The position numbers were made by a program, and so were the translations under genes. The notes beneath the pieces are model-generated. The model was not told the DNA's origin. It was given only the letters and a program-made list of their open reading frames with translations, and searched no databases. Below are positions 10,001-63,493 of a stretch of 64,000 nucleotides of DNA, one piece after another. Where the stretch lies: the NCBI RefSeq assembly GCF_030867145.1, contig NC_134431.1:8447089-8511088 (forward strand). The letters run 5' to 3'. The stretch is from Opisthocomus hoazin (Eukaryota; Chordata; Aves; Opisthocomiformes; Opisthocomidae). Every line of letters starts with the position of its first letter. Within the stretch, counting starts at the first letter, position 1.

Positions 10001-12749
10001 GGAGGAAAGATCCACATTCAGCAGGTGAAGGAGCCCATGCATGACCCATAGCTGTCCCAGGGGTGGGCAGACCTCCTGCCAAGGCAGGAGCCCAGCAAGA
10101 CTGCTGCTGGGGTGGCTGCTTCCCTGGAGCCTTTTGTACCCCCCATCTCCTCCCCCATGGCTGGCTGCTTGCTAAGCCTGCATCCCACCCACACCCCAGC
10201 TGCGGCCGACTGCCCCTGGATTAATGAGCAAACCACATGTTTTGAGGATAAATGGCTGCAAATAGGTGGCAGCCAGTGCCTGAGGATCAGCTGGGAGATT
10301 CCTGGAGCCCCCCCTGTGCCGCAAGCCCTGACCCGGCTTGTAAATTAAAGCATTAGGAGCTGTCGAGCTGCCTGACTTCCCCCTCGCCTTCACCCTCCAA
10401 CACATCCCAGGGCCACAACTGATAGTCTTTAAAAATGTATAAGGTTATTCGGCGCTCCCGCTCCCCAGCTGGGACATACAGACGTGCCGTTATGCTCCAG
10501 CCAGGAACAAGCCTTTCATGGCCAAGTGCTACAGCCTTGCAACTCGGTGGCTCTGAGCTGTTTGTCCTCCCAAGGAGCTCCCTCGGAGCTGCTATAGGGC
10601 GTTTGCAGCTACAGGCGATGGCCGGGGGGGAGGAGATTATTTCCCCTTGCTATTACTGGCATTAGCTGAGCAGCTTTTGCCAGCAGTCTAAGCAAAGTCT
10701 TCTCGCTCCCTGCCGCGTATCCACCTCTTTTATGTCTCATCTTGACTGTGGAAGCTCTTTTCCCACGTCTTCTGCTGTTTGCTTTGCTCAAATGTTGTTT
10801 TGTTTAGTCATTATGTGGTCTCCAATAAAGCATTCTCTGGCTGTTAGGAGACTGGGAAAAAAATCCCACAATCAGAGCTCTGCTTTCCTTTCCCCAAAAG
10901 ATGAAGAGCAAGCGGGCAGATCAGTGGGCAGAAACATCCAAGAAATTCACTTGTGACATCAAAAAGCGAGTGGCTAGCCGCGCTGTGAGGCCGGCGGTGG
11001 CTTTGGCACTGGTGGCTGGTGAGCCGATGAAAACGGGGGCTCTGCGAGGATTTAAGGACAGCCTGGCCCTTGGTCCCCGTCCCCGCTGCGTGCAGGGCTC
11101 TGGGCTCACACCCCAGCAGGGGCAGGAGCTGGGTGCTGGATCTGGCCCAGTGCTGGCCCATGGCAGTTTGCCCGGTCCCAGCTTGTCCTCGCGCAGTCCC
11201 TTTTCCAGCGTCGCTTGCTGCCTTGTCCCCCAAGTCCCCACGGCCTTTTTTCCCCTCGGGCTTTTGGCACAGGTTTATACTTTGCTCAAAAATTAGGAAT
11301 ATCCAGAGAAAAATTGCAACAAAAATGTTTTAGTTTGAAACAAGAGAAACAATGGCTTCTTCAAGGAGCATTGCACACCTCTGCCGTCAGTCTGTCCCCC
11401 CAGGGCCCGCACACTCGCCTGAGAGGTTGGGCGTCCCCTGTCCCCGTTCCTCGGTGGGCTCCCAGACCCCTCGGGCTGGGGCTCATTGAGCCGGGGGGTG
11501 CAGCACCCCACGGGGATGGGTGCTGAGACCAGCCCACGCTGACGTTGGGTGGATCCCTGGACTGACCTGATGACCAGGGCTGCTCGGATCCATGTCAGCT
11601 CCAAGGTTCGCTTCGAGTCTTCAATGGAGGAGAGCGAAAACCTGAAGGGAAATGTAATCATCTCAGAAAGAGTAGTTTCTGCAAGAAAACTCCCCCCATG
11701 CGTGTAACCAAGGGTTAAATGGATGCTGAGGTTGTAGCTGGTGTTGGGGTATAGAGGGGATCAGGTCCCTGGGGTCTGGTTGTGGGGTCGCCTGGCAGCC
11801 GGGGAGCCCGGGGCTGAGGAGCCAGGGCACGCGTCCTCTCTGCAAGCTCATCACCGGCGTCTCGGGAAAGTACAAATCGCTTCACCTAGAGGCTGCCTAT
11901 TCGGTGGTTTCTGGGGACCTGCCAAGATGAAAGTAAAATGTGTCTAAATATTGTTAGCCGGGGTCAGGACGGAGGGAGTGCGGGAGGAGGGGAGTAGCTG
12001 CTGCCTGGGAACCCCGGCTGGGAAGCATGGGTCCCCTTTCCCTGCCGGCACTGCAGCTCTGGGTGCCGGGGCTGATTGCGCCAGGTGTGGGTCACCCACA
12101 CACCCCAACCCAGCCCAGCCCAGCCCCCGCAGCGGGATGTCCCACGGCGGAGATGGATAGAGGCTCCAAGCTCCCCGGCGCGGGCACGCGGGGTGTCTGC
12201 GTGCAGGGCCGTGTTCGCGCTGCGGGATCCCAGTGTCCTGGCCGTGACGGGTGCGTCAGCCCGCACTGACTACCGCTCTGCCTTGCCTTCCAGCACAGCT
12301 ACCGGGAGGTGGGCATCCTGCTGCTCTACCTGGCCGTGGGTGTCTCCGTCTTCTCTGGCGTGGCCTATACTGCTGAGAAGGAGGAAGATGTTGGCTTCGA
12401 CACCATCCCGGCGTGCTGGTGGTGGGGCACGGTCAGCATGACCACCGTGGGCTACGGTGACGTGGTGCCCGTCACCGTGGCGGGCAAGCTGGCCGCCTCG
12501 GGCTGCATCCTGGGGGGCATCCTGGTCGTGGCACTGCCCATCACCATCATCTTCAACAAGTTCTCCCACTTCTACCGCAAACAGAAGGCGCTGGAGGCAG
12601 CCGTGAGGAACAGCGGAAAGAAAGATCCCGAGGACATGGAGAGCACCTCCAGCTGCGACCGAGACTCGGAGGCTCTGAGCGAGACCTCCCTGGGCAGACG
12701 CAGCCCCGACCGCCGCAGTCTGACCCCCGGTGCCCACCCCGCACCCTGA
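6118..12749 (+). CDS. KCNS1: KCNS1, silent voltage-gated potassium channel subunit Kv9.1 (whole gene, two coding exons)
   Basis: Coding sequence is join(6118..7083, 12294..12749), 473 residues, splice phase 0. Kv9.1 does not form channels alone. It joins Kv2 subunits at the plasma membrane of neurons and shifts their gating. The protein has an N-terminal T1/BTB tetramerisation domain (about residues 18-120), S1 at about 184-205, S2 at 226-247, S3 at 259-276, an arginine-rich S4 at 289-310, S5 at 325-345, the filter TVGYGD at 372-377 and S6 at 385-411. S6 carries LPIT where conducting Kv channels have a Pro-X-Pro gate hinge, a mark of the silent subunits. The S4-S6 and pore region is nearly identical to mammalian Kv9.1, and the neighbour STK4 in tail-to-tail order separates it from KCNS2 and KCNS3. 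The N terminus (24 residues before NVGG is complete) and C-terminal tail are shorter than in human (526 aa). The start ATG has A at -3 and G at +4. Confidence 0.95.
7084..12293 (+). other. KCNS1 intron (5.2 kb) between S4 and S5 exons
   Basis: It begins GTAAAC and ends CTTGCCTTCCAG, a clean GT-AG intron in phase 0. No transposon, RNA gene or exon was recognised in it. A short AT-rich stretch at 9400-9475 contains homeodomain-like TAAT motifs and stands out from its GC-rich surroundings; it is discussed among the findings. Confidence 0.85.
12294..12749 (+). CDS. KCNS1: KCNS1 coding exon 2 (residues 323-473: S5, pore, S6, C terminus)
   Basis: The exon starts with [10 protein letters not shown] directly after the acceptor CCTTCCAG and stops at TGA 12747-12749. 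It holds S5, the pore helix ([10 protein letters not shown]), the selectivity filter TVGYGD, and S6 with the [15 protein letters not shown] run shared by Kv9 proteins. The tail after residue 430 is polar, with many Ser, Asp and Arg, and has little family conservation. It is about 40 residues shorter than would be needed to match the human total length when combined with the shorter N terminus. Confidence 0.95.
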   Translation, partial: HSYREVGILLLYLAVGVSVFSGVAYTAEKEEDVGFDTIPACWWWGTVSMTTVGYGDVVPVTVAGKLAASGCILGGILVVALPITIIFNKFSHFYRKQKALEAAVRNSGKKDPEDMESTSSCDRDSEALSETSLGRRSPDRRSLTPGAHPAP

Positions 12750-13024
12750 CCCCACCGCGCTGCGGCGCGGCTGTTGCACTGGGGCATGGTGGAGGAGCCG
12801 GGCTCTCCCCGTCTCGCACCGCGCCGGGCATCGCCCCTGCCCTGCGATGGACAGGAGGGGTTGGAGGAGATGCCCAGCGGGTGCCGTCCGCTTCCAGCCC
12901 CCGGGTCACAGTGGCTGGGTCCACCTGGACGTGTCTCTGCCTTCACCCAGCGACGGCCCTGCTCCCCCGTGGCTGCAAACACAGGCTGAGGCACTGGACA
13001 GACCCCTGACAGAAAGGGAGTGAG

Positions 13025-13030
13025 AATAAA
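13025..13030 (+). terminator. KCNS1: KCNS1 poly(A) signal AATAAA
   Basis: A canonical AATAAA lies 276 bases after the KCNS1 stop codon, giving a short 3' UTR with cleavage expected near 13045. A second AATAAA at 14740-14745 could serve a longer form. Transcript data would be needed to choose between them. Confidence 0.65.
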
Positions 13031-13049
13031 AGAAACACATGTGAGCCCC

Positions 13050-16000
13050 GACCAGGCACTGCCCCGGCTGCGAGAAGGGGGATTTGCCTCTGCCCTGAGG
13101 TTTTGTGTTGTCCAGGGTGAGGTTAAATAGCTCGAGGGTGAGGCAGTCCCCGAGCAGGCTGGCTGCCCTTGTGGGTTGGCATCATCTCCAGCCCAGCCTC
13201 GTCCTACCCCCAGCTGGAAACGGCCTCGAAAGGCTCAGCTGCCCCACTGACCATGGGGGAAAAGGGGGTGGAAATGAGTCTGTATGGGAGGAGGTGTGGT
13301 GTCCAGCTCAGGGTGAGCCTCACTGTCCCCAGCCCCTGCAGTGGGACCGACTGGACCTCATCTTCTTTCCATTGCAGGTGGGGTTTAATTGCTTTCCTGC
13401 GCTGCCACTGCCGGGACCCCCTAGGGATGTGGGTCTGGGGGCTGTGCCAGCAGTGTGGCATAGCCAGGAACACTGTCCGTGCAGGGGGGACACCGGGCAG
13501 GGATGACCGGGCAAACAGGATGCTGTCCTCCAGGGCAGGAACAGCCAGAGGGGATCAAGCAGGGGGAAACCGAGGGGCCATCCCTGGTGGGGGGTCTCCC
13601 CCTCAGGCCCTTCACTCCATGGGGCTCCCCCGCCACCGGGCATTTGTTTCAGAGGAGCGGCTGCTCCTACGGCTGCTGGCACCCAGACCCCGGGGCAGAG
13701 AGGAGACCGAGCACCTGCCAAGGGCTGTCAGGGAGCAGACATGGAGGGGTGCTCCTGGGCACAGAGAAGCTGCCTCTGCCATCGCCACATGCTCGTGATT
13801 TCAGCTGTGGGAAGAGCTGCCAGGGAGCCCAGGGGCTGCGGCAGCCTGTGATGGGGTGGAGAAGGTGACCAAAGCCAGACAGATTCGGCACGTGCCTTGG
13901 TCCCACTCGGCATAACCCCCAGCCCAGCTTGGCTCTGCTGCCTCGTCCCTCCCCGCCTTGGGGCCAGGCAGGGGCAGGAGGGCTGTAAGGAGGCAGATGA
14001 GGCTGCCCCGGCATCACCTCTGTCCCTGCAGGGAGCCCTGCTCCTTCCCTCTGCGGGGAGGGAGCACCCCATGTCTGAGGAGAGCCGGGGCAGAGGGGAC
14101 CCTCGCACTGCTCCTCGTCACTGCCGCCCCGGAGCACCTCACAGCCGGGCAAGGGGGTCCCCCGCGGCGCTGGGCCCCCTGCCCGCCCGGATCCCCACCC
14201 CGGCTGGGCACGTTCGGGGCTGCTCCCAGCACAGCGTGAATTCCCTGCCGAGTGTTTTCCTTGAGCCCCGGTTCTCTGTCTGGACGCGCAGCCGCTTTGC
14301 GCGCAGGGGAACACGCGCAGCCATGGCTGCTCCGAGCAGAAGCGTGCACCCTGCAATCGCCTGCTCAGCTCGGAAACGCGTTGATGGCTGCAGGGTGGCC
14401 CCAGGCACCTGGATCGTGGTGTTCGCTGCTGGTTGTCCTGGCTGGCTTTCGGCACAGCCGCAGTCGCCGGTGCTGGCTCTGCCCGGAGCGATCTGCTGAT
14501 CGCGGGGAAGAAAAGGCAAACCAGCACCAGTGCGGGTCCAGCCTCTCTGAACCCAGTGGGACTCAGGGAGGGGTCCCCAGGGAACAGTGGTGGGGGATGG
14601 GAGGCTGCTCACACTCCTGGCATCACCGAGTCTTCCAGTATCAACGGTTTGTGGTCTGCTCTGCGCTCATTCTTACCATGAGCTGGGACCGGCGAGCTCC
14701 ATCCTCTGCTCCAACCAGCTCCAGCTGCACTGTTACTTGAATAAAGGAAGGAATTTCCTCTTCTCTCCATAAATATTCCAGTAGCAAAACGTACTAAAAT
14801 GTGAAGACTAAATTACAAGTATTCATTAAAAAGCATTATGCAAATAACAAAAAGAGCATGTAAATTAATTTTCTATCTATGCATGGGATGCATACTGTAT
14901 ATTTTATTAAAGACCGAAGTGACCCGCTTTGGAGGCTGGTTTTCTGTTTCGCAGCAGCTCAGTGCTCGTGCAGCGCATCGGCTGAGCTGGGGCCGGGTGC
15001 AAGCAGCCCCCGGGGAGCCGGAGCAGCCAGGCTGCTCCCGGAGCAACTGCAGGTCCCCGTCAGCCAGCTCCAGGCACCGTCTCGGAGCACAGCCGAGCTC
15101 CCACCCGTCTTGCCCCTGTGTCACCCCCGCCCCGACGTCGTGCCTGGACCGCTGGCGTCACCTTAGCTGGAGTGTTTTGGGTAACCCATCTCCCTGGAGG
15201 CGTGGATGAACCAGGCGTCCCCAGGCTGCGAGGGAATGGGTTGGAGCCGGCGGGCTCCGGGAAGAGCCGCACAGGGAGCCAGGCATTGCGGCTGGGAGGG
15301 AGCGAAGTGCAGAGCAGCTTTCAGAGGGAGAGGAAAGGATCACAATTAACATTAAAAATGCAGGATGATTCCTAAAGCAAAGAGCTCGCCCCATCCAAGC
15401 ATGGCTCGTTCCTCCATCTCATTCCTTACACCCCCACGAAACCTGGGAAGCAGACGGGAGGAGCAGAAATTCACAGGAACGCACACACCGCCATCAGCAA
15501 CACCAAGGGCCACGAGAGCTGAGCCGCCGGCGTGAGCAAACCCGGTGCTGGGAGCCATTATTCCCCCTCACAGCCACTCTTGCTGTAAGAAACTAATTGT
15601 AACCCCAGGCTTGTGGGCCATGTTTTGGACTAGAAGTAGAAAAGGCTCCCTTTTAAAAGAAAATACAGTTCAGGTAGCAAGTGTTAGTAGCTTAACTTGA
15701 TTAAACAACCTTGTAGGCGCACCTTTGCCAGCAGAAGGCTGGAGGACTTGTGCGTACATTCCCTGCCGGCTTCCCAGCCACTTCCCTCGCAGCTGTGGCT
15801 GTTAGCAAGGGCAGGAGAACCGTGCCCGGGACGAGGAGGGGATATAGCACACCACAGCTCCGGAGACCCAAGAGGAGCCGGTCCATCACACCGACTGCGG
15901 CACTCAGCCCCCTTCATCTCTGCTGTTTTCGTCAGCTCCAGGTATTAAAGCCAGGAGGGCTGAAGCCCACCCAGACAAATCCAGGCTCGCCTGGGCAGGC

Positions 16001-19000
16001 CAGCAGCTGCTCAGATACCACAGCTGTGTTTAAATCCCATCTCCTGGCGTGGAGAACGTCCCCTCGGCTTCAGTGGCCCTAATCACATCCAGCCTTTGCT
16101 GCTTTCCTTGCTGCAAAAGCAAAGCTCAGACCGGCTTCCAGCACCCAGCCAGCAAACTGCCCGTGATGGGGACTGCAGTCATCAGCAGATGAGAGCTATC
16201 ATTAATTAAGCTACCTTGTCACAGGCTGCCTCTGGCCAACACTGCTTGCAGACTTGGCAGGGTTCAGCAGCCCCTGGGGAGGTTTTGCAGAGCCCTGAGG
16301 ACGGCAGCAGGCTGCCCAAGGCAATACCTTCGCAGCTGCAGAGGGTTTTCACCCCCCAAGCAGAGGCCGAGCACAGGGGAGCAGCGTCCCCAGCCACGCT
16401 GAGCAAGCCCAGGGCCAGTTCTCTCTCCAAAGAGGAGATGTCCCCCAGAACGCCCCGCTGCTCCAAGGGGGTGGCTGCTCTTTGGGAGCCAGCTCTCCTG
16501 TCTTTCAGGGGGTGCAGTTCGTGCTCTGATGCTGCTCGGGCTTTATCCTTCCCCCCGAATGCAGCGTAGGAGGCTGAGCCAGCTCCTGATGCTCCAAGGG
16601 GTCTCCCTGATGCTCTGAATCGAGGGGGGGGGTCTCTGGGCTGCTTGTCTGCAGGGGACTGGCTGGGGGGAAGACTTTCTGCGGCTCTCCCTGCACCAAG
16701 CGCATTCCTCTGCAAAATGTGATGGGAGGGGAGGATTAAAAATAGAGTTTAATCTTTATTCCTTTGGGAGTTTTTTCCATTAAAACAAAAAAAAAATCCA
16801 CACGCTGCTAATCTTTCCAAGGCAAAAGCTCCCCCAGCTTGGGGGCTAAGAGCAAGGCAGGACCTCCTGTGAGCCCCTCTGCCGCCCTGGGAAAGGGGCT
16901 GGCGGGCGAGAGCTCCACGCTCGGGGTCGGGAAAGCCATGAAAGATGTTTTGCTTTTTTTAGCCTCCCGCTCTCTGTGAAGACATTAGGATTTGTATGGC
17001 TATGAGTAACTGCACTGGGAAAATCCTCCCACTGCCGTGCAGGCAGATCTAGCAGAGCTCGAGTTCTGCAGAGCAGGGAAGATCTGGGTGCAGAAAGGTG
17101 CCCAGCACCAGAGGAGTGGGTGATCACAGCCCACGTTCGTGTCAGCAAGACACTTCTGTGCAGCGAGGGGTTGCCAGCACCGGCCTGACTTACTATGTCT
17201 AAGGCAAGTAGGAAATTCATGTTCTTTTGCTAATCCCTGACCGGTTTTCCTGAGTGACTGCGTTTTCATTGGGTACAGTGGGTAAATCAATTAAACGCTT
17301 TATCAGGTTATTTCCACAAAAGCTGCTCTCCCCACTCACAAAATGATTGATGAAAGACTGACTCTCTTGCCTCCAGGGAATGGTGATTAAGGAGTGACCT
17401 TATTAAGCTATTTCTTGCAGCTGAGAATTAGACAACTCTGCTCAAAGAGACAAAGTAAGGGTCATTACTTTTGTTTAAAACTTCTTTGCCAACTTTCAGA
17501 TCTCTGAGCACGGGCTGCGCACTCGGCTGGTTATTGGAAAACCAGGAGATTTTACAGGGCTTGATCTGTAGGAAGAAAGACTCCTCGCCAGCAGCGTTTC
17601 TGGGATCCGTCCTGCTCGTAGGCTCCTACAGCCCTGCTGATCTCCGTTCAGGGAGTCAAAACTCAGAGCTAACTGCTTGAGCATGTACACGTTAAATCAG
17701 CATTATTTATAATTCCTGTATTTGCTGAACTATGTATGGAGACCAGTAAAGACAAACAGTGCTGTAATTAGAGTTCTGGGTTTTTTTTTTTTTTTACAAA
17801 ATTACGCTAAAACTTTCTCCTCGTGGTAAGAAAGCCCCAAGGTCTGCGTATACTCATGGGTTCACTTTAGCCTTCACCTGAACTCTAGCTATCAGCTCCG
17901 TTGTAGGAAACACATAAACTCAAGGCTTTGGTTCTAACGGTTTGAGATAACTAAATGAACAGCCTTGAGGGCATGGAATTAAGCTAACCAAATACGCTGA
18001 GACAGGTGACAGCCTCAGGAAAGGGAAACACAGGCCAGGCGCGCAGGGAAGCACAGCGCCAGCGACGCCTCTTCACACCCAGACCTCGAACCCGGCGAGA
18101 GCAGCAGGGAGGGAAAACCGCCCTTTGCTCCCACATCAGCCCCTCTGTGGCAGGGGCGAAGGCCCCCAGCTCGCCCTCAGCTCCGCTGGCCGTGGACCGT
18201 GCAGAGGCAGCTCTGCGAGCGGCTGTTCCGCTGCCAGGACCACGCCGGGTGGGCTTCGGGGCTCCCCCCGCTTCCAGCGCTGCGCTGACTGTAACAGCGA
18301 GAGCCTAGAGGGGAGCGGAACAGACCCTGCTTCGTAGACGGAACGGAACTGTTTTTAAAGTTTTTAAACAAGTTGGCTGTCTTCCTGGGTTCTTAAATTA
18401 AAGGGCAATTAAGCCACTTTCAGTCTGGAAAAAGCTGCTAGGTGTTTCCTGGTTTGACTCTTTAAAATTTTGCCAGAGTGATTAAAGCAAGGAAAAAATG
18501 TCAACTCTCAAGCCAGGGCTGTCAGCCAACGCTCAAGGCATTTACCTAAAGCACATGCGTGGACCCTTCTGGCCTGTGGACAGGAGGAAACGGGACAAAC
18601 TGAGGGTACAGAAAGAGTAGCTGGGTACAAAGCAACAACCTGCACCTTAGTACCGATAATCATTACGCGAAGAGAAAAACTGCTGGTGTCACGGCTACGT
18701 GGAAAGCTGAGTTTTCCCCCATGGGGGAGAAAAACCCGGCTAAACATCAGCCCCAGCTCACGGCTACTTGTCAGTGCTGGATTTGTTAAGTTACACGCAA
18801 TTAATATTTGTGCAGCAGGTGCACTGCTCCCGGCATGAAGGGAGCACACACAAACAGTCCCCTGGCACAGCCCCAGGAGAACAACCCCCCTTCGTGCCGG
18901 GGCTCCACGATATCCCCAAAATGATGCCGAGGATACACAAGAGCTCCAGGCTTTCCCAGTGACTAGAAATGCCTGCAGACTCCCTCCCTTTGATTTCCAC

Positions 19001-19770
19001 GCTCCTTCCTAACGTTTCAAAGCTCTGATCTATTTTGTTTCTTCCGGGACTGCGAACCAAAGCTGACTCCTGAATGAATTCTGTCTCTGCTTCGGTTAGT
19101 CATCCCTTCAGGACAGATTTAGTAACTGCTCAGGGAAACCACAGACGCCAACAGTTCACCATTGGAAGGCAGCACCCACTCACTGTCAACTTCATCCTTC
19201 TTCCGAGCTAGAAAGCTGAAAAGTGCAGCAAGTCAGCCAGAGTTAGGAGAGCGAGCCTCCAGCCTCACCTGCCGTGTAGCAAGGTGGATAATCACAGAAC
19301 AAATCCATACGTCCCCAGCCCCAAGCAGGGCTTTGCAGGCTCCACAAAGTTGCTGCAGTGTGAAATAACAGAGCAGAGGTAGCAAGTAACCACAGCAGAG
19401 CTCACCCTGCCCGTCTGCCGGAGCACCCCTTGGGGCCTGCAGCTCCAGGCAGGGCTGCCAAGCCCCCTGCCGCGAGGGACAGCCCGGACCCCCGCCGCGC
19501 ACCCCTCTGCAGAGCTGGCAGCACCCAGACCTGCCCCAGCATGAGGCAAATCTCTCCCGAGTCCAGAATTAGCAACATTTTAAGGCTAAAGAACTGCCCG
19601 TTCAAAAATGTATTTCTGACATATTTACTGCCTGTGTTTATTAAAGGTTGTATGCACCTCCAGAATTTTCCATAGCATTGGTTGGCAAGAGGCACGCCAC
19701 GTTAAAACTTTCCTGATCAGCAATAACACACCAGAGTATTCTAATGCGTAAACAGGAGTCACGACACCGA
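13050..19770. other. intergenic region between convergent KCNS1 and STK4
   Basis: Both genes point into this interval. The first part, to about 14500, is GC-rich and gives long chance open frames on both strands with no recognisable domain. The remainder is mixed. A T15 run sits at 17781-17795. The segment 17200-17470 is AT-rich with several ATTA-type motifs and may be a regulatory element. No gene, RNA gene or transposon could be supported. Confidence 0.6.
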
Positions 19771-19774
19771 CGCT

Positions 19775-22700
19775 TTCAAGTAAGGACAGTTTATTTGCCC
19801 CTTTGAACAAATAAGGCAAGATACTTGAGAAAGATCAAACAAAACCTCCTGTATCAAACTCAGAGGAATGCAATAAAAGTTACTATTGCATACATATACA
19901 AACTAATGACCCAACACTATTATATACAAACAGCCAGATCTTACAAAATAGCATTTCAAGTCAGCACTTTATGCCAGTGTTGCAAATTTCTTTGTTACAA
20001 AAAAGTTAAAGCTACAAACTTCACATTTTTAAGTCTCACATGACTGACATCATCACCATCTCTGGGTCTTAGAAGCAAAGATAACGGTTTGTCCAGAACA
20101 CTTTCAGCAATGCAGATGGACCCAAGGAGCACACGAAGGCAGCTTCACAATTAAGAAAGCATTTTGCTTTAAAACTCTGTTGGAACAGCTTTCCCTTAGG
20201 GTATGAGCCTTGGTCTTAGCCCACCCGGAGGACTCTGAGAAATGAGCAGGTACTATGCTCCCAGGCACTCTACAAAGGGAGCAAAAAGGGAATTATTTTC
20301 TCTAACAGATTGAAAATCAGTGAAGGAGAAAATAATTCCTCCGCATTAGAGCTCCAAGTGCAAGAAACATCATCAAGTCTCAGCCACCGCAAGCATTTAA
20401 GAAAGGTTCAAAGACAGCTAAGCCATTGGACGAGTTTTACTTATTTTGGTTCCTTTGCTGTATTTTAAGACAATCACATCAGCAGAGTATTTCAAGAGTG
20501 CTTACATTCAGTTACAGCAGTCACAGGTTGCATATTCTGTAAATAAACACCACCCTGTGGCGTTTCACCTAAAACTTGGGTTTTCTAATGCCCTCCGATC
20601 ACTAGAAAGTTACCTACACAGTGCAGAGGTAAAACTACTCCCAGCAGAATCTGCTCGATCCACACCACAGGCAAGCAGTGCACAACTGACCGCGTCCCAC
20701 ATCCACACGCCTGTCGCACCAGAGGCGCTGGGCTAGCGCCATCCAGTAATAACACAATAACACAAGGTCCAACACTTGACCAGAGAACGCCCTCCTAAGC
20801 TGTGGGAGCTTCTTTGGTGCAAAGGGTGCTCACGATGTTGCTCGTAATAAACACGTGTTTAGGGCGAAACGTACTGCACAGATTTCAGACGAGCACTGTG
20901 CGAGCTCTGCTCTTCACTAGACCTCGCTGGAGAGACCGGAGTAAGGGATTTTAGTCCATTAACAACAACGAAGCGTTTAATTACTTGGTTTCCCGAATCC
21001 AAGATTTTCCCAACACTTGAGGCTATCCAATAGCTGGTTACCCCAGGATGTACTCTGGCCTCAGCACCCTAGGTACACGGCTCACCGCCTCCCTTTTCCC
21101 TCAGGGGTAACTGGTTTGCCGGTCTCCGAAACAGCCGTGTTCGCACTGCGTATCAAACCGAGACAGATCGACGCAACCAGATCTGCAGGGGGGTAAAAAT
21201 GGCTTGGTTCCTTTCACAGCAATGGAGTATACCTGTTAACAGTGCCAAGACTCTGCTCCAAGGGGAAAAAAAGAGCCTACAGAGGCGTGAAATGAACACT
21301 TCACCTCTAGTAGCATTTGATCCAGGAGACACTGCTATTTAGTTTCATTATCTAGGTGATGTACCAAGGCCTGTTTCAGAAGAATGACATGGAAACTGTT
21401 CCCTCTATCAGAGAAAAATAAAAATAAATTGGTAGAAATGCTTGCTCTGTCCAAATATTTCATCATATGCTAGACACGTCTGAAACCACACAGCTCTGCT
21501 GTGACAGCCCACGGAGCAGAGGCACTGCTTGGTCTCTGCCATGCAGCCAGGCTCTTTGCTTCTCCTGTTTTACTCTCCGCTCGTCTGGTGTGAGTTCATC
21601 ACACCATCCTCACAGTGATTGTACACGCTGGGGCATTTTTGTCGATTGAGCTATACTGGGCAGGAATGGCAGGGAAATTGAAAGAAAGAACACAAGAGGG
21701 GAAGAGGAGAGACTGAATCTCTTCCAGAAGGACATCAGCAATTGTCTTCTAATCCAGATCAACTCCACCTTTGCTCTACCACCATAAATGCGCACCTTTA
21801 TTAATTCAACAAAGCCTTTACTTTCAGTTCAACTTCTCTGATGTGCTAAACCTTGCAGAAACATGAAGGATTGTGAAATTAAGTTTTTATTCAAGCACCT
21901 AACGACGTTAATCTGAAATGAAGTCTATAAAATATTTCATGAACTGTGGAGATTTTTAAGTCCTCTCAGACACAGCAGAAGTACCTAATTCCTGAGAGAG
22001 GTTCACACAACTCCCACCCATTCAAACGCTGCTTCCTTTTCCCAGCGCTCCACTGTCAGCAGGCTCTCCCTGAAGGACATTTCCAAACAGACGAAGGGGA
22101 ATCAGCTCACCAACTGCCTTTTGGTTTTAAGTCGATGTGGATTTTAAATTACAGAATGTAGTTCCTGATGGAGGCACAACATGCTTTATCTACTTGTATT
22201 AATCCATAAAGTACACAAAAAGAGGACAGAACTGAGGTCTTGAAGAAACCACGCTTGCTTAAAGCACACAGTGTAAGGCATGGGGCTTATCACAGGCTTT
22301 TTAAAAAATGAGATAGAAGTTTCTTTCAGCAGGCTGGAACAGTTTGTACAGGTTCTCACCTGCTCTCTTCAGTGACCTAAAACCTACCAGTACCTTAACA
22401 ACAGATACAGTTAACAGCTTGAAATTGAGTCTGTGCATTCACAAAGAAAAACAAAAACACCACAAAAGATGCAGCCGTTAAATACCACAATCCATATTAA
22501 CTTAAAACAAAACGGACTACTGAAAGTTCAGTTGAAAAGAGAGTGAGCCAACTTTCATTAGCCTATTTCAATCCGTTCCTCTGATATAAAAACAGTCCCC
22601 CTAAAAACAGTAACAAAACTCCTTCAGAATAACGTTTTAAATACACGTCTAACGTTAAAACATACCATCAGGATTTTCCACTTATTGGCATTCCTGAGTT

Positions 22701-22843
22701 CACAAAGGCGCTATGGAAAAATAAATGAGCAGAAGTATTGCCCTCTATTTTGCTAGCGTATTTCAATAGAAATCAATCTGTTTAGTAGTCACAAAAGCAA
22801 GGAGCTGATTGTTTTGAGGATGGAAGAATATTCTACCAGTGGC
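19775..22843 (-). other. STK4: STK4 3' untranslated region (putative)
   Basis: This continues the last STK4 exon beyond its stop codon without a convincing donor site. On the - strand it is T-rich and AT-rich with no long coding frame, typical of a vertebrate 3' UTR, and ends at the poly(A) signal near 19790. The mammalian STK4 message also has a long 3' UTR. The extent is inferred from sequence only. Confidence 0.6.
19790..19795 (-). terminator. STK4: STK4 poly(A) signal AATAAA
   Basis: On the - strand GCAAATAAACTG is followed by a GT-rich stretch (CGGTGTCGTG, about 19760-19770), the usual layout of a cleavage site. Cleavage would fall near 19770, giving a 3' UTR of about 3 kb. Another AATAAA at 19637-19642 on the same strand is an alternative end. 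Confidence 0.55.

Positions 22844-63493
<40,650 letters not shown>

Noticed and set aside
6118..12749. KCNS2 or KCNS3 instead of KCNS1
   Set aside because: KCNS2 coding sequence is intronless in mammals; the pore and S6 sequence here match Kv9.1 best, and STK4 is the tail-to-tail neighbour of KCNS1.
13667..14527. A 286-codon open frame on the - strand after KCNS1
   Set aside because: GC-driven; no recognisable domain, no splice or promoter context, and competing frames on the other strand.
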